Shown one piece after another: positions 1 to 9,400 of a DNA stretch of 64,000 nt. The notes beneath the pieces are model-generated. The model saw nothing but the letters and a program-made list of their open reading frames with translations, made no database searches and was not told the origin of the DNA. This stretch comes from Planctomycetota bacterium. GTDB lineage: Bacteria > Planctomycetota > Phycisphaerae > SM23-33. The position numbers were made by a program, and so were the translations under genes. Position 1 is the stretch's first letter; the number at the start of each line of letters is the position of its first letter. The stretch spans positions 62,001 through 126,000 of the forward strand of contig JAAAOJ010000021.1 of assembly GCA_009908915.1 (NCBI GenBank), given 5' to 3'.

Positions 1-704
1 AACTCGTTGCCGCATCGCTGTACGTCGTGGGCATGGATGTGGCCGACGCGGTCGAGGAACTCCGCCGGCGGGAACGTCGCGTGATATCCATAGCCGGCCG
101 AGACGTAGCTGTGGCCGAGGTCCCAGCAGATCTTCACGCCTGAATCGCCGACGATCTGCAGGCAGCTCCGCCAGGTATCGCCGATGCGGACGTGCTCGCG
201 GTCGGCGCGGGCGAAGGGCACCTGCGTTTCGCAGAACGGCTGGACACGGAAGCCCTGCTCGGCGATCTGACTGCCTAGCCAGTGGGCGTGGGCATGGGCA
301 CGGAGCATGGCGAGCTTCTGCGGCACGTCGTGGGGATCGAGGTTGGCCAGCCCGCCGTGGTAGACCAGCGGCACGGGCGAGCCGGTCAGATCGGCCACCG
401 CGTCGACGGCCTGGAGAAGCGCCAGCAGCGGCGGACCCGTGAGGTCGGGGTCGAAGGCCTCCGGCGCGAGCGTCTGCTTGACGTAGGGGTGGACAGAGAC
501 GCCCAGGCCGGCCTCGGCTGCCGGCCGCGCAGCGACCTGGAGGTCCTCGGCGGTGGTCTGCTCGCCAATGGAGATCTCGACGAAGTCAACGCCCCACGCG
601 GCCATCCGGCGCGCAGCGTCACCCGCCGAAGCGATCAGCGGCAGCCACGTCTCGCCGACGGTCCAGTGACTGGCAACCTTCAGGCCGTAGCGGATGTCCG
701 ACAT
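1..704 (-). CDS. TIM-barrel sugar phosphate isomerase/epimerase-like protein (3' end beyond window)
   Basis: A reading frame open to the window edge starts at the ATG at 704-702 and gives 234 residues beginning MSDIRYGLKVASHW. The pattern is that of the xylose isomerase-like TIM barrel (AP endonuclease family 2): HPYVK, YHGGLANLD, FCETQ with a candidate metal-ligand Glu, WDLGHSYV with the Asp-x-x-His type ligands, and HIHAHD near the break. Members are cytoplasmic, metal-dependent sugar isomerases or epimerases, and the substrate cannot be told from this part. It is divergent from the ferritin/encapsulin pair. No clear Shine-Dalgarno precedes the ATG, and a 13-bp inverted repeat brackets it. 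The family is sure; the exact function is unknown. Confidence 0.85.
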   Translation of the reverse strand, partial: MSDIRYGLKVASHWTVGETWLPLIASAGDAARRMAAWGVDFVEISIGEQTTAEDLQVAARPAAEAGLGVSVHPYVKQTLAPEAFDPDLTGPPLLALLQAVDAVADLTGSPVPLVYHGGLANLDPHDVPQKLAMLRAHAHAHWLGSQIAEQGFRVQPFCETQVPFARADREHVRIGDTWRSCLQIVGDSGVKICWDLGHSYVSAGYGYHATFPPAEFLDRVGHIHAHDVQRCGNE

Positions 705-732
705 GGCCGTATGTTATCCGACATCCGCTACG
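686..732. repeat. Inverted repeat bracketing the start codon of the TIM-barrel gene
   Basis: The arms cgtagcggatgtc (686-698) and gacatccgctacg (720-732) are perfect 13-bp inverted repeats separated by 21 bp. The loop holds the ATG at 702-704. One arm is codons 3-6 of the gene and the other lies upstream of it. In mRNA this could form a hairpin presenting or hiding the start; in DNA it could be an operator. Confidence 0.7.
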
Positions 733-785
733 CGCCGCCTCAAGAAAACTGCTACGATTTCAGGAAGAGTCCGACGGCGGGAATG

Positions 786-816
786 TTGACGTTGGGCTTG
801 ACGTGACCGCTATAAT
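786..816 (+). promoter_or_regulatory. Sigma70-like promoter of the ferritin-encapsulin pair
   Basis: TTGACG at 786-791 and a perfect TATAAT at 811-816 are separated by 19 bp. The spacing is slightly long, but a perfect -10 box is rare in this GC-rich DNA. Transcription would start near 823, giving a leader of about 40 nt before the ferritin ATG at 865. Confidence 0.6.
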
Positions 817-864
817 TCAGTAGTCGATGTGCAAGGCATGTCGGGACATAGCAAAGGAGAACCA

Positions 865-1266
865 ATGCCATTGGAATTTCACGAACCGCGCGACCAGGTA
901 CCCGAGAACGTCGTCGACGAACACCGGGCCGTCACCAGCATGATCGAGGAATTCGAAGCCGTGCTCTGGTACGAGCAACGGGCCGCCGTGACGACCAACC
1001 AGGAACTCAAGGACATCCTCATCCACAACCGCAACGAGGAACGCGAGCACGCGATGATGCTGCTGGAGTGGGTCCGGCGGAATATCGACGGCTTTGACGA
1101 GGAGATGCGAACGTACCTGTTCAAGAATGCACCGATTACCGAACTGGAATCGCTCGCTGAAGGCCACGAAGGCGGTGAGAACGGCGAGCAGCAGACCGCC
1201 TCCGACGGCAGCCTGAATATCGGCTCACTGAAGGGCGGAAAAACCCCAGCCTCCGAGGAGGAATAG
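865..1266 (+). CDS. Encapsulated ferritin (EncFtn), encapsulin cargo ferroxidase
   Basis: This 133-aa protein belongs to the encapsulated ferritin family, which oxidises Fe(II) inside an encapsulin shell. The family residues are present: Glu29 in the first helix, the WY pair at 35-36, and Glu59 and His62 in EERH-like context (EEREHAMMLLEW), followed by RTYLF and PIT. As in the family it has only two main helices, so the di-iron site must form between subunits. After an acidic, disordered linker the C-terminus carries SLNIGSLKGGK, a typical encapsulin targeting peptide. The ATG at 865 is chosen because AAAGGAGA at 853-860 precedes it; an ATG 36 nt upstream has no such site. The encapsulin gene follows after 4 bp. 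Confidence 0.95.
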   Translation: MPLEFHEPRDQVPENVVDEHRAVTSMIEEFEAVLWYEQRAAVTTNQELKDILIHNRNEEREHAMMLLEWVRRNIDGFDEEMRTYLFKNAPITELESLAEGHEGGENGEQQTASDGSLNIGSLKGGKTPASEEE

Positions 1267-1270
1267 CTAT

Positions 1271-2080
1271 ATGCCAGACATTCTCAAACGCGACCATGCA
1301 CCGATCAGCCAGCGGGCCTGGGGCGAACTGGACGCACAGGCCGGCACGATTTTCCGCGGCTGCCTGACTGGGCGGAAAGTTGTCGACTTCGAGGGCCCGC
1401 AGGGCTGGTCGCTGGCGGCCGTCAACCTCGGCAAGCTGAAGGTCGCTGACAAGAAGACCAACGGCGTCGCCTGGGGCGTCCGCGAAGTTCTGCCGATCAT
1501 CGAGCTGCGACGCCCCTTCGCGCTCAAGCAGATGGAGATCGACAACATCACGCGCGGACAGGAAGACGTCGACCTCGGTCCGCTGGAAGAGGCGGCCCTG
1601 GCGATGGCAACGTTCGAGGACGGCGCGATCTTCAACGGCTTCCAGGACGGCAAGATCAACGGCATGCTGGATGCGTCGAGCCACAAGGCGCTCAAGCTTC
1701 CCAAGGACGTCAACGACTGGCCGGAGGTCATCAGCAAGGCCGTCAAGACCCTCACACAGTTCGGCATCGGCGGGCCGTACCAGTTGATCCTCGGCAGCGA
1801 CGAGTACTTCGACCTCAAGCACACGGCCAAGCACGGCTATCCGCCGAAGCGGGCCATCGCCGAGATGCTGGACACCGAGCCGTTGATGAGCCAGGCCGTT
1901 TCCGGCGGCATGCTGCTATCGACCCGCGGCGGCGACTTCAAACTCACCGTCGGCAAGGACCTGTCGATCGGCTATGCCAGCCACGACCGCGACAACGTCG
2001 AACTGTTCTTCACCGAGACGTTCACCTTCCGCGTCGTCGAGCCGGCCGCCGTGATTGCCCTCAAGAAGCCCGGCAACTGA
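1271..2080 (+). CDS. Family 1 encapsulin shell protein
   Basis: The 269-aa product is a linocin M18/encapsulin shell protein with the HK97 phage capsid fold. Length and opening (MPDILKRDHAPISQRAWGEL) fit shell proteins that form 60-subunit T=1 compartments. The C-terminal part with YFTET-type sequence (VELFFTETFTFRVVEP) matches the family end. The ATG follows GAGGAGG at about 1256-1262, and only 4 bp separate it from the ferritin stop, so both are made from one mRNA. Function: the compartment takes up the ferritin through its targeting peptide and stores oxidised iron away from the cytoplasm. The stoichiometry and T number are inferred from length, not seen. Confidence 0.95.
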   Translation: MPDILKRDHAPISQRAWGELDAQAGTIFRGCLTGRKVVDFEGPQGWSLAAVNLGKLKVADKKTNGVAWGVREVLPIIELRRPFALKQMEIDNITRGQEDVDLGPLEEAALAMATFEDGAIFNGFQDGKINGMLDASSHKALKLPKDVNDWPEVISKAVKTLTQFGIGGPYQLILGSDEYFDLKHTAKHGYPPKRAIAEMLDTEPLMSQAVSGGMLLSTRGGDFKLTVGKDLSIGYASHDRDNVELFFTETFTFRVVEPAAVIALKKPGN

Positions 2081-2126
2081 TACGGGCCGGCGGTTCGGTC
2101 TGCTGCCAAAGCTCTCGGCACTTTCG

Positions 2127-2142
2127 AAACGGACTGCTGAAT
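2127..2142. repeat. Single end of the dispersed AACAGYCCGTTT repeat
   Basis: cgaaacggactgctga in the gap before the SGNH gene is the reverse complement of the left end of the repeat copy at 26691. The interior of the repeat is not present, so this may be a remnant or chance. Confidence 0.3.
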
Positions 2143-2184
2143 GTGCTATGATGGCAACGCCGGATGAAACGAAGGGAGACCGAC

Positions 2185-3636
2185 GTGCGGCAACGACAAC
2201 GGAGATGGACTGCTGTGCTCGTGCTTGCTGGCACGATGGCGGCAGGGGCGGCCGAGCCGGACGTCGCCCCCATCAAACACCATCGTTTCGACAACGAGAT
2301 CCTTGCCTACGAACGCAGCGACCAGAGGCTCCCGCCGCTGCCGGGCGGCGTGCTGATGGTGGGATCGAGCAGCTTCCGCCGCTGGAAGACCGCGGAGGAC
2401 GACCTCGCCCCCTGGCCGATCATCAATCGCGGCTTCGGGGGATCGACGAACGCCGACGTGCTGCACTTCTTCGACCGCATCGTCATGCCCTACAAGCCGC
2501 GCGTGATCCTCTACGGCGCAGGCGAGAGCGACCTCGCGCCTGCCGAGGTCGACCCGCAGGGCGCCGTCGACGGCTTCAAGGCCTTCGCCCAACGCGCCGC
2601 GAAGCGGCTGCCCGGGAGGCGTATCGTCTTTGTCTCCATCAAGCCCAGCGGCAGCCGCTGGGAACGATGGGACGACATACAGAAAGCCAATGCCGCCATC
2701 CGCAAGCTCTGTGACGCCGATGGTACGCTCTACTACGCCGACATATCGAGGACGCTGCTGACCGACGACGGTACGATCGACGACCGCAAATTCCTCGACG
2801 ACCGCCTCCACCTGACGAGGGAGGCCTACCACGACTGGGCCGAGGCCATTCGCCCCGTTCTCAAAAAGGCGTGGCGGAATGCCGGCGGCGCACCGCGAAC
2901 GTTCGGTCGCGAGTTGAAGGACGGCGAGACGATCGTCTTCATCGGCGACTCGCTGACCGACCAGGCGTTGCCGGGGGGCGGCTATGTGCAGCACACGATC
3001 CAGGGCATACGCAAGGCCCGGCCCAAGCCGACGCTGCACGTCAAGCGGGCGGGCATCGTCATGACGACCTCGGCCAACTGGAACACCAACGTCCTGGACC
3101 TGCAGGCGCTGCGGCATAAACCGACGCTGTCAATCGTGTTTCTCGGCACGGCGGACATGATCGGCTTTTTCGGAAAACGCGATGCCGGCACGCCGCAGGC
3201 CGCCTTCAAGAAGCACATGACGAACATCGTCACACGCATCAAGGCCAGCGGCAGCGACGTGATCCTCATAACCCCCGCCCTGCTGGGCGAGCAGGTCGAG
3301 CCCGACCGCAAGGGCATGCGATACATGCGCGTCTACTGCGAGTTGCTTCGGGAGGTCGCCCGCGAGCAGGCCGTCTGCCTCGTGGACCTGCATCGCACCT
3401 TCCGGACCTACCTGCGCAGGCACAAGAAAGCCGACACAATCGATGGCCTGGTTACCACGGATGGCATACACTTCAATGTCACCGGCCAGACGATTGCCGC
3501 ACGCGAGTTGCTGCAGTGCCTCGGCCTGCGCGACGCCGCCACCGGCGGGCCCGACGCGCCGCCGAGCCGCAGCGATTCGAGGCTTCCGTCGTCGGCTGTG
3601 CACAACGAAGCTGTCAACAACGTCAGGAAGAGATGA
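2185..3636 (+). CDS. Secreted protein with two tandem SGNH/GDSL hydrolase domains
   Basis: The GTG at 2185 is preferred because GGGAG (2174-2178) lies 6 nt upstream; an in-frame ATG at 2164 has no ribosome site. The 483-aa product begins with a basic stretch and a hydrophobic signal segment (WTAVLVLAGTMAAGAA). Domain 1 (about residues 50-230) has the block GSSSFRRW, then NRGFGGS, and RLHLTREAYH as the catalytic Asp-x-x-His region. Domain 2 (about 248-450) has IGDSLTD with the nucleophile Ser and TTDGIHFNVTGQ. Domain 1 has GESD and domain 2 GTADM where the family has G-x-N-D, so the oxyanion Asn is altered in both. SGNH enzymes hydrolyse esters, often on polysaccharides or lipids. It is the first gene of a tight run with the next two lipoproteins. 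Confidence 0.85.
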   Translation: MRQRQRRWTAVLVLAGTMAAGAAEPDVAPIKHHRFDNEILAYERSDQRLPPLPGGVLMVGSSSFRRWKTAEDDLAPWPIINRGFGGSTNADVLHFFDRIVMPYKPRVILYGAGESDLAPAEVDPQGAVDGFKAFAQRAAKRLPGRRIVFVSIKPSGSRWERWDDIQKANAAIRKLCDADGTLYYADISRTLLTDDGTIDDRKFLDDRLHLTREAYHDWAEAIRPVLKKAWRNAGGAPRTFGRELKDGETIVFIGDSLTDQALPGGGYVQHTIQGIRKARPKPTLHVKRAGIVMTTSANWNTNVLDLQALRHKPTLSIVFLGTADMIGFFGKRDAGTPQAAFKKHMTNIVTRIKASGSDVILITPALLGEQVEPDRKGMRYMRVYCELLREVAREQAVCLVDLHRTFRTYLRRHKKADTIDGLVTTDGIHFNVTGQTIAARELLQCLGLRDAATGGPDAPPSRSDSRLPSSAVHNEAVNNVRKR

Positions 3637-3639
3637 GCC

Positions 3640-4494
3640 ATGAACCGTATCACGTTCGCGCTGTTTACATTCGGACTGTTGCTTGCGACGATCGGCTGTG
3701 AGGCCACACCGCGGATCGCCGCCAAGGACCCGGAGGTCAGCGAGGATGTCGCCGGCGTTGACCCCGAGCTGCTCAAGCTCGCTCGAACCGACCATGTCGC
3801 CCTGCTGAAGAGGTGCATCGAGCACTACGAGGCGCTGCCCATTACCAACTACACCTGCACGTTCCTCAAGCACGAGCGGCTAAACGGCAAGCTGCGCGAC
3901 GAGCAGCTCATGGACGTCAAGTTCATGGCCAAGCCGTTCAGCGTGGCGATCACCTGGACGCAGAACCCGCCGCTGGCCGACAAGGTGCTGTACATCGAGG
4001 GCAAATGGCCGAACGATGACGGCAAGAGCCGGATGCTCGTCCGCCCGCGGGGCGGCTTTACGCGGATGCTGACCGGCGGGTCGCTGCTGAAGCTGCCCGA
4101 CGGCCCCGACGCCATGAAGAACACGCTGCGGCCGGTCACGCTATTTGGCTTCCGCAACACGCTGCAGGCTCTTCTCGACGTCTACGAAGTCGCACAGAAG
4201 CGAGGCGACCTGCAGCAGCGCTTCAACGGCATCAGCGAGGTCGGCGGCCGCAAGTGTCTCACGCTCGTCCGCATCCTGCCCGAGCGGGACGACTACCCCG
4301 CCCGCAAGACCGTCACCTGCATCGACATCGAGCGGATGCTGCCGCTGAAGGTTCTCGGCGACGGTTGGCAGACCAACGACGCCGGCAAGCACATTCTGCT
4401 GGCCAATTACGAATACCGCGACGTCACGCTCAACCCGGGCCTGACCCAGGCGGACTTCGCCCCCGAGGCCAACGATATCGCTTCGCCCAGATGA
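3640..4494 (+). CDS. DUF1571 family lipoprotein
   Basis: The 284-aa product starts 3 bp after the previous stop, with AGGA of the upstream coding sequence as ribosome site. It has a lipoprotein signal ending LLATIGC, so Cys19 would be lipidated and the protein anchored in a membrane facing the periplasm. The rest matches the DUF1571 family common in planctomycetes (TNYTCTFLKHERLNGKL near the start of the domain, then alternating strands). The family has no settled function; a LolA/outer-membrane-lipoprotein-like fold has been suggested from the strand pattern. Its stop overlaps the next start in an ATGA arrangement, which implies translational coupling. Confidence 0.85.
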   Translation: MNRITFALFTFGLLLATIGCEATPRIAAKDPEVSEDVAGVDPELLKLARTDHVALLKRCIEHYEALPITNYTCTFLKHERLNGKLRDEQLMDVKFMAKPFSVAITWTQNPPLADKVLYIEGKWPNDDGKSRMLVRPRGGFTRMLTGGSLLKLPDGPDAMKNTLRPVTLFGFRNTLQALLDVYEVAQKRGDLQQRFNGISEVGGRKCLTLVRILPERDDYPARKTVTCIDIERMLPLKVLGDGWQTNDAGKHILLANYEYRDVTLNPGLTQADFAPEANDIASPR

Positions 4495-6170
4495 TGCCGC
4501 CACCACGCTTGAATCCGCTGCGCTTCCTTGCAGCGGCCCTGCTGGCTGCGACGCTGGCCGTGCCGTCCGGCTGCGGACGGCGCATGGGCGATGCGGCGGA
4601 CGGCTTCGGGATGGACCTCACGCCCCCGGCCGACGCCCGGCAGCGTGGGGCAATCATCTTCATCGTCGACGGCGTCAACGCCGCCATCTTCCGCGAGATG
4701 CTTGACGCCGGCGAACTGCCCGCCATCCGCGAGTTCTTCCTCGACCGCGGCCTTTACGTCCCGCAGGCGGTCGGCAACATTCCCTCGGTGACGCTGGCGA
4801 ACCTGCCGGCCATTGCCACCGGCCGCTTCCCCGGGCACCACAATATCACCGGCATCAACTGGTTCGACCGCTACGCACGGATCTGGCGGAACTACGAAAC
4901 GCTTCTGCAAAAGAACCGCCTCGACCTCGACCACAACGCCCCGCTGATTTATCAGGCCTGCCCGGACGCGTTCACCGCCTCGCTGTTCTTCCAGCCCCAC
5001 CGCGGCGCGACGAAATTCTACGAGAACTGGATGTCGTCGGGTCCCCTCTACGGCCTGGCCCGGTACGAGGCGGTGGATATGGTCACCGTCAGCCGCTTCG
5101 GCGAGATGATGGGCCTCGCCCGGCAGCGCGGGCAGTTTCCCCGCATCGTGACGGCCTACCTGCTGACGACCGATTTCCGGGCGTACGGCTATGGCGTCAG
5201 CTCGCCGCAGTACCGAAAGGCCATGCATTACGTCGACCGACTCATCGGCGGCGTCTGCCGGGATCTACGGGCGGCGGGGCTGCTGGAGACGATCGTGCTC
5301 GCGTTCGTCAGCGACCACAGCCTCGGCGACGTCACGACGCATTTCCCGATGAACGCCTTCCTCCGCGACCATCTCGGCCTGCCGGTCAGTGATCTTCGGA
5401 TCCACGAAAACGTCGCCTATCCGCAGCGGCGGGCGCTGTACGCGAACGAGACGGTCGTGACCTACGGTTCGGGCGACCGCTACTGGGCACTGTGCCTGCG
5501 CAAGCCCGTCCAGGCAGGCAGTGATGCCGCCGGTTTCGAGCCATGGGACATCCGGCCGGAACCGTCCGATCTGGCGACCTGGCCCCTACCGGCCGGGGGA
5601 ACGATCGACCTGCCCCGCACGCTCGCCGACCGCAAGGAAATTGACGCCATCGCCTACGCCACCGGTCCGAACCGCTGCCGCGTGCGAACCGCCGACGGCG
5701 AGGTCGAGTTCCACCAGGCCGACGGGCGCGGCGGCGAGATCACTTATTGCCTCACGCACGGCACGGACCCGCTCGGCTGGATTGACCACGTGCCGGCTGA
5801 ACTGCTCGCCGGCGGGGCCGCCTCGCCGGATGCCTGGCTGGCTACGACGCACGCCACGCAGTACCCGGACCTACCCGCCCAGATCGTGGCTTACTTCCGC
5901 TCGACGCGGGCCGGCGACATTGCCTGCTTTGCCGCGCCCGGCTACGACTTCCGAACCGTCCATAACGGCGGTCACGGGGGACTGCGGCCGTACGACGACA
6001 TGTTCACCCCGCTGCTGCTGGCCGGGCCCGGCGTGCCTCGTACCACCGGCCACCTGGTCCGCACCGTCGACCTCACGCCGACCATCCTCGACCTCGTCGG
6101 CTGCCCGCCCCTGCCCGACCTCGACGGACAATCGCTGACCACCGTGCCGTGGTGGACAACGCCGGACTAA
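4491..6170 (+). CDS. Alkaline phosphatase/type I phosphodiesterase family lipoprotein
   Basis: This 559-aa lipoprotein (lipobox VPSGC near residue 24) has the alkaline phosphatase superfamily core. FIVDGVN gives the first metal ligand and SVTLANLPAIATG the nucleophile Thr near residue 99. FVSDHS near 274 and GHGGLRPYDDM near 494 give further ligands. The latter is typical of nucleotide pyrophosphatase/phosphodiesterase-like and AlkP-like enzymes acting on exported substrates. The start ATG overlaps the stop of the DUF1571 gene (4491-4494). A longer reading frame upstream lies over that gene and is not coding. Substrate unknown; a phosphodiester or phosphonate in the periplasm is likely. Confidence 0.85.
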   Translation: MMPPPRLNPLRFLAAALLAATLAVPSGCGRRMGDAADGFGMDLTPPADARQRGAIIFIVDGVNAAIFREMLDAGELPAIREFFLDRGLYVPQAVGNIPSVTLANLPAIATGRFPGHHNITGINWFDRYARIWRNYETLLQKNRLDLDHNAPLIYQACPDAFTASLFFQPHRGATKFYENWMSSGPLYGLARYEAVDMVTVSRFGEMMGLARQRGQFPRIVTAYLLTTDFRAYGYGVSSPQYRKAMHYVDRLIGGVCRDLRAAGLLETIVLAFVSDHSLGDVTTHFPMNAFLRDHLGLPVSDLRIHENVAYPQRRALYANETVVTYGSGDRYWALCLRKPVQAGSDAAGFEPWDIRPEPSDLATWPLPAGGTIDLPRTLADRKEIDAIAYATGPNRCRVRTADGEVEFHQADGRGGEITYCLTHGTDPLGWIDHVPAELLAGGAASPDAWLATTHATQYPDLPAQIVAYFRSTRAGDIACFAAPGYDFRTVHNGGHGGLRPYDDMFTPLLLAGPGVPRTTGHLVRTVDLTPTILDLVGCPPLPDLDGQSLTTVPWWTTPD

Positions 6171-6278
6171 CGGCATTGACGCCCGAGACGATGCTCCCCT
6201 CGGAAGAATTCACGGGCGCATGCCTGCGGCGTGCCCTGCCCGGCCTGCCAAGGCGAAGCAGGGAGCAGGCACGGCCTC

Positions 6279-6320
6279 CCCGCCGGTAACCTTCCTTGTG
6301 GTTTGGAGGGCCCCGGCGGG
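6279..6320. terminator. Possible shared hairpin between convergent genes
   Basis: cccgccgg (6279-6286) and ccggcggg (6313-6320) can pair across a 26-bp loop in the 278-bp gap between the phosphodiesterase gene and the oppositely oriented lipoprotein gene. No T-run follows. The rest of the gap shows nothing recognisable. Confidence 0.3.
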
Positions 6321-6448
6321 AATACTCGCGGCGCGAGCCCACGCGAAATGCTGCACTCGACCTCGCACGACAGGAGCCCCGCCGGGAGGACGACGCGGCG
6401 AGTGGAGGTCGATCCAACATCAGGCGTCAGGGATAGACTGTCGGCGAC

Positions 6449-9400
6449 TCACCTCGTGCCGCTGAGATCTACGGTTTCCCACAAGCCGTTGTCGACCTTG
6501 AACGGTTCGCTGATGGCGAGCACGTCTTCGCCGCCGCGGCCGTCCCGGCCGAGGATACGCAGCCGGCAGTTCTCGGCGGAAATCTTCGGGACGTTCCACA
6601 TGGCGGCCCGACCACTTCGCAGGCCGTTGGCCACGGTCACCCACTTGCGGCCGTTGTCGGAACTGAACTGCAGTTCGACGAACGTGTACTTGTCCGTGCC
6701 TTCGGGCAGCCAGCTTAACAGGCGGTTCACGCCGCCTCGCAGCGTCATGCCCGAGGCGGGCCAGCCCTGCTGCACGCTTTCGGGCACGTCGCCGAGGTGG
6801 GTCACCGTCGCGCTGCCGGCCGGTTTGGCGGCGTTTCTCGGCGCCTCCGGACGCGGCAGTTCAACCAGCGCCACCGGAGCGTCATCGCCGGATTCATCGG
6901 CGACGGACTTCGGCGTCGGCCGACGTCGATCGGTCCGCAGGACCGGGCCGGGCGTTTCGTCCCTTCGCGGCGTGGCGGCCGCGATCGCAACCGGATCTGT
7001 CTCGTTGTCGGCAGCCAGCCCCTCGCGACGCTGGACGGCCCGGTCGACGTCGATCGGCCGCAGCAGCGGATTGACGTCGGCGTCCCGTCCGGCCGTGGCG
7101 GTTGTCTCGGCGGTGTGCGGTTCGGTCGGCACGTCCAGTCGTTGCCGCGGGGCGCGGTCGATCTGGACGACGGTGGCTTCGTCGGTCTTAGTCACGGCGG
7201 CGCGGTAGGGCCGCTGTGGCTGGGCCGTCAAGGCCCGCCCGGCGTCTCGCTTGCGTTTGAGTTTCGCCATGCGGCGTTCGATCTCGGCGAGATCAGCCGC
7301 GCTGATGTCAGCGGGCCCCTCATCGGCCGGTGTGGGTTGGACCGCCGGCTTGGCGGGCACGGGCCGGGCCGGTTCCAGCTCGGTGACGCCCACGCTGGGC
7401 GCTGGCATTTCGTCGCGTCGGGGCGTTTTGACGGGGTTTGGCGAGGGCAGCTCGACGACCGCCTCGGCGATCTCCTCGGCATCCACAACCGGTTCGGGCG
7501 CCTCGTCCCGGTCGAGCGGCTCGTCGCCCGGACGGGCCGGGGCACGATCGGTGTCCTGGCTCGCCTGCTCGGCGGCCTTGGCCTGCTCGTAGCGTTTGCG
7601 GGCAGCGGCCATCCGCGCCTCGATTTCGGCAATGGTTTCACCGGTATCGCCGGCCATTGCTTCGTCGCTGCGCGGTGTTTCGTCACGTGCCGGCCGGGGC
7701 GTGAGTGTCGGTGCGCCCGGCTGGGGCCGACGCGGCGTGGCGATGGCGATCTCCGGCGTTTCGTCCTGGCGCGGGGCATCGGCCGGGGCCGGCCGCGGCT
7801 GCAGCTTCGCATCGACGGGGGCCGTCCGGGTCGGGCTCTGTCGCGTCGCGGCGGGTGCTTCGTCCCGGCGTTCCGCGACAGCGGGCGCCGGCTGGGGATT
7901 GAGCGCCGGTGCGACGGGGGCGGTCGGCGCTTCCCACGTCAGGCGAGGCGCTTCGTCCCGGCGATCCGCGACGGCCGGGGCCGGCTGGGGCTTAAGCGTC
8001 GGCGCGACGTGCGGCGCGGGTGTCGGCGTTTCAGTGACGATGGTCGGGGCCTGGTCGTCGTGTACCGTTTCGCCGCCGGGCCGGGCGGGTTGGAGGGAGG
8101 CGCCCTGATGCCGCTTCCCGGCATCGTGGCGGCGCTGGGCGGCGAGGCGGGTCTCGATCCCGGCCATCGACTCGCGATCGGCAGGCCGGTCGACGACCTG
8201 CTTCGGCTCGGACTGCAGTTCAGGCTGACTGACAGCGACGTCCCGCGGCGAGGCGGGTCTGGCAGCGGCATCGCGATGCGGGGCCGATCGGGGCTGGACC
8301 GGCGTGCCTTCGACGACGACGCGTTCGAGCAGGTCACCCGGCGGGGCAACGTCGGCGGCCTTGTCGGCGGGCTGAATGTGGATCGGATCGGTCAACGGGG
8401 CCGGCCGGGTCGTTATGGTCGGCCGACGGGTTGTCCGCTGCACGCCGGCGACTTCGTCGGTTCGGTCAACATCCGGGCGGGCGGCCTCACGGGCCGGATC
8501 CATCGGCGAGAGCTGCCGGGCCTTGGCCTGCTCGGCGTCACGTCGCTTTTTGAGGTCGGTCATGCGCCGCTCGATGTCGGCCATATCGTCGGTCCGCGTG
8601 ACGGGCGGAGCGGCATCGGTCTTGTCGATCGTCGCCCGGCGCGGCCGTGGCGTGGTGATGGTCGAATCGGGCCGGATGACAAGACGCTTCGGCGTAGCCT
8701 CGGGCTTCTGGACAGCGGGTTTCGGCTTGGAAGGCGGTTTCGGCGAGACCGCCACCGGCTTGGGGGCTGGTTCGGCAGATGCACACCGGGGCTCAGCGAC
8801 CGCTTTGCGCTGCGCGGCCGCCGGTCCGGGTTGCGGCTGCGGTTTGGGCGTCGTCTCCCGCCGTCCCGGGCGGGCGGACGGATCCACCGGCTGGTCGAGC
8901 CGCTCAAGCGGCTCAGGATCGACGGCCGTCTCCACCGGTTCGGGCGATGGCTCGCAAGCCGATCGGCTGGGCACCGCGGGACCGAGATCGGCGATCGGCG
9001 GGCGCTGGGCCTCCGGCAACGGGTCGGCCGTGACCGGCAGAATCTCGCTGAGGGCGATGCCGATATTGTCCGCCTTGTCCTTGGCGATGATGCGGAACCG
9101 CAAGCCGGCCTGGTGGGCGGCCTCGGGCGGGATCATCACCCGTACGGCACCGACGGGGCCCATTCTCTCGCCGAACTCGCTCCAGACGAGGTTGTGCGGG
9201 AACTGGGCGTAGCACGTGGCAAGTTGGATCGAATCCTTGAGCAGGTGTTTGTCGTCGACGGTCCAGTGCAGTACGACCTCTTGGCCGACATGGAACTGCC
9301 GTGGAACCTTTCGGTCCTTGTCCATCCAAGGCGAGGGGCTGACGGTCATGTTGATCTTCGGTGCGTGGGTGTCCACGACATAAACGCGATGCGGCTGGCC

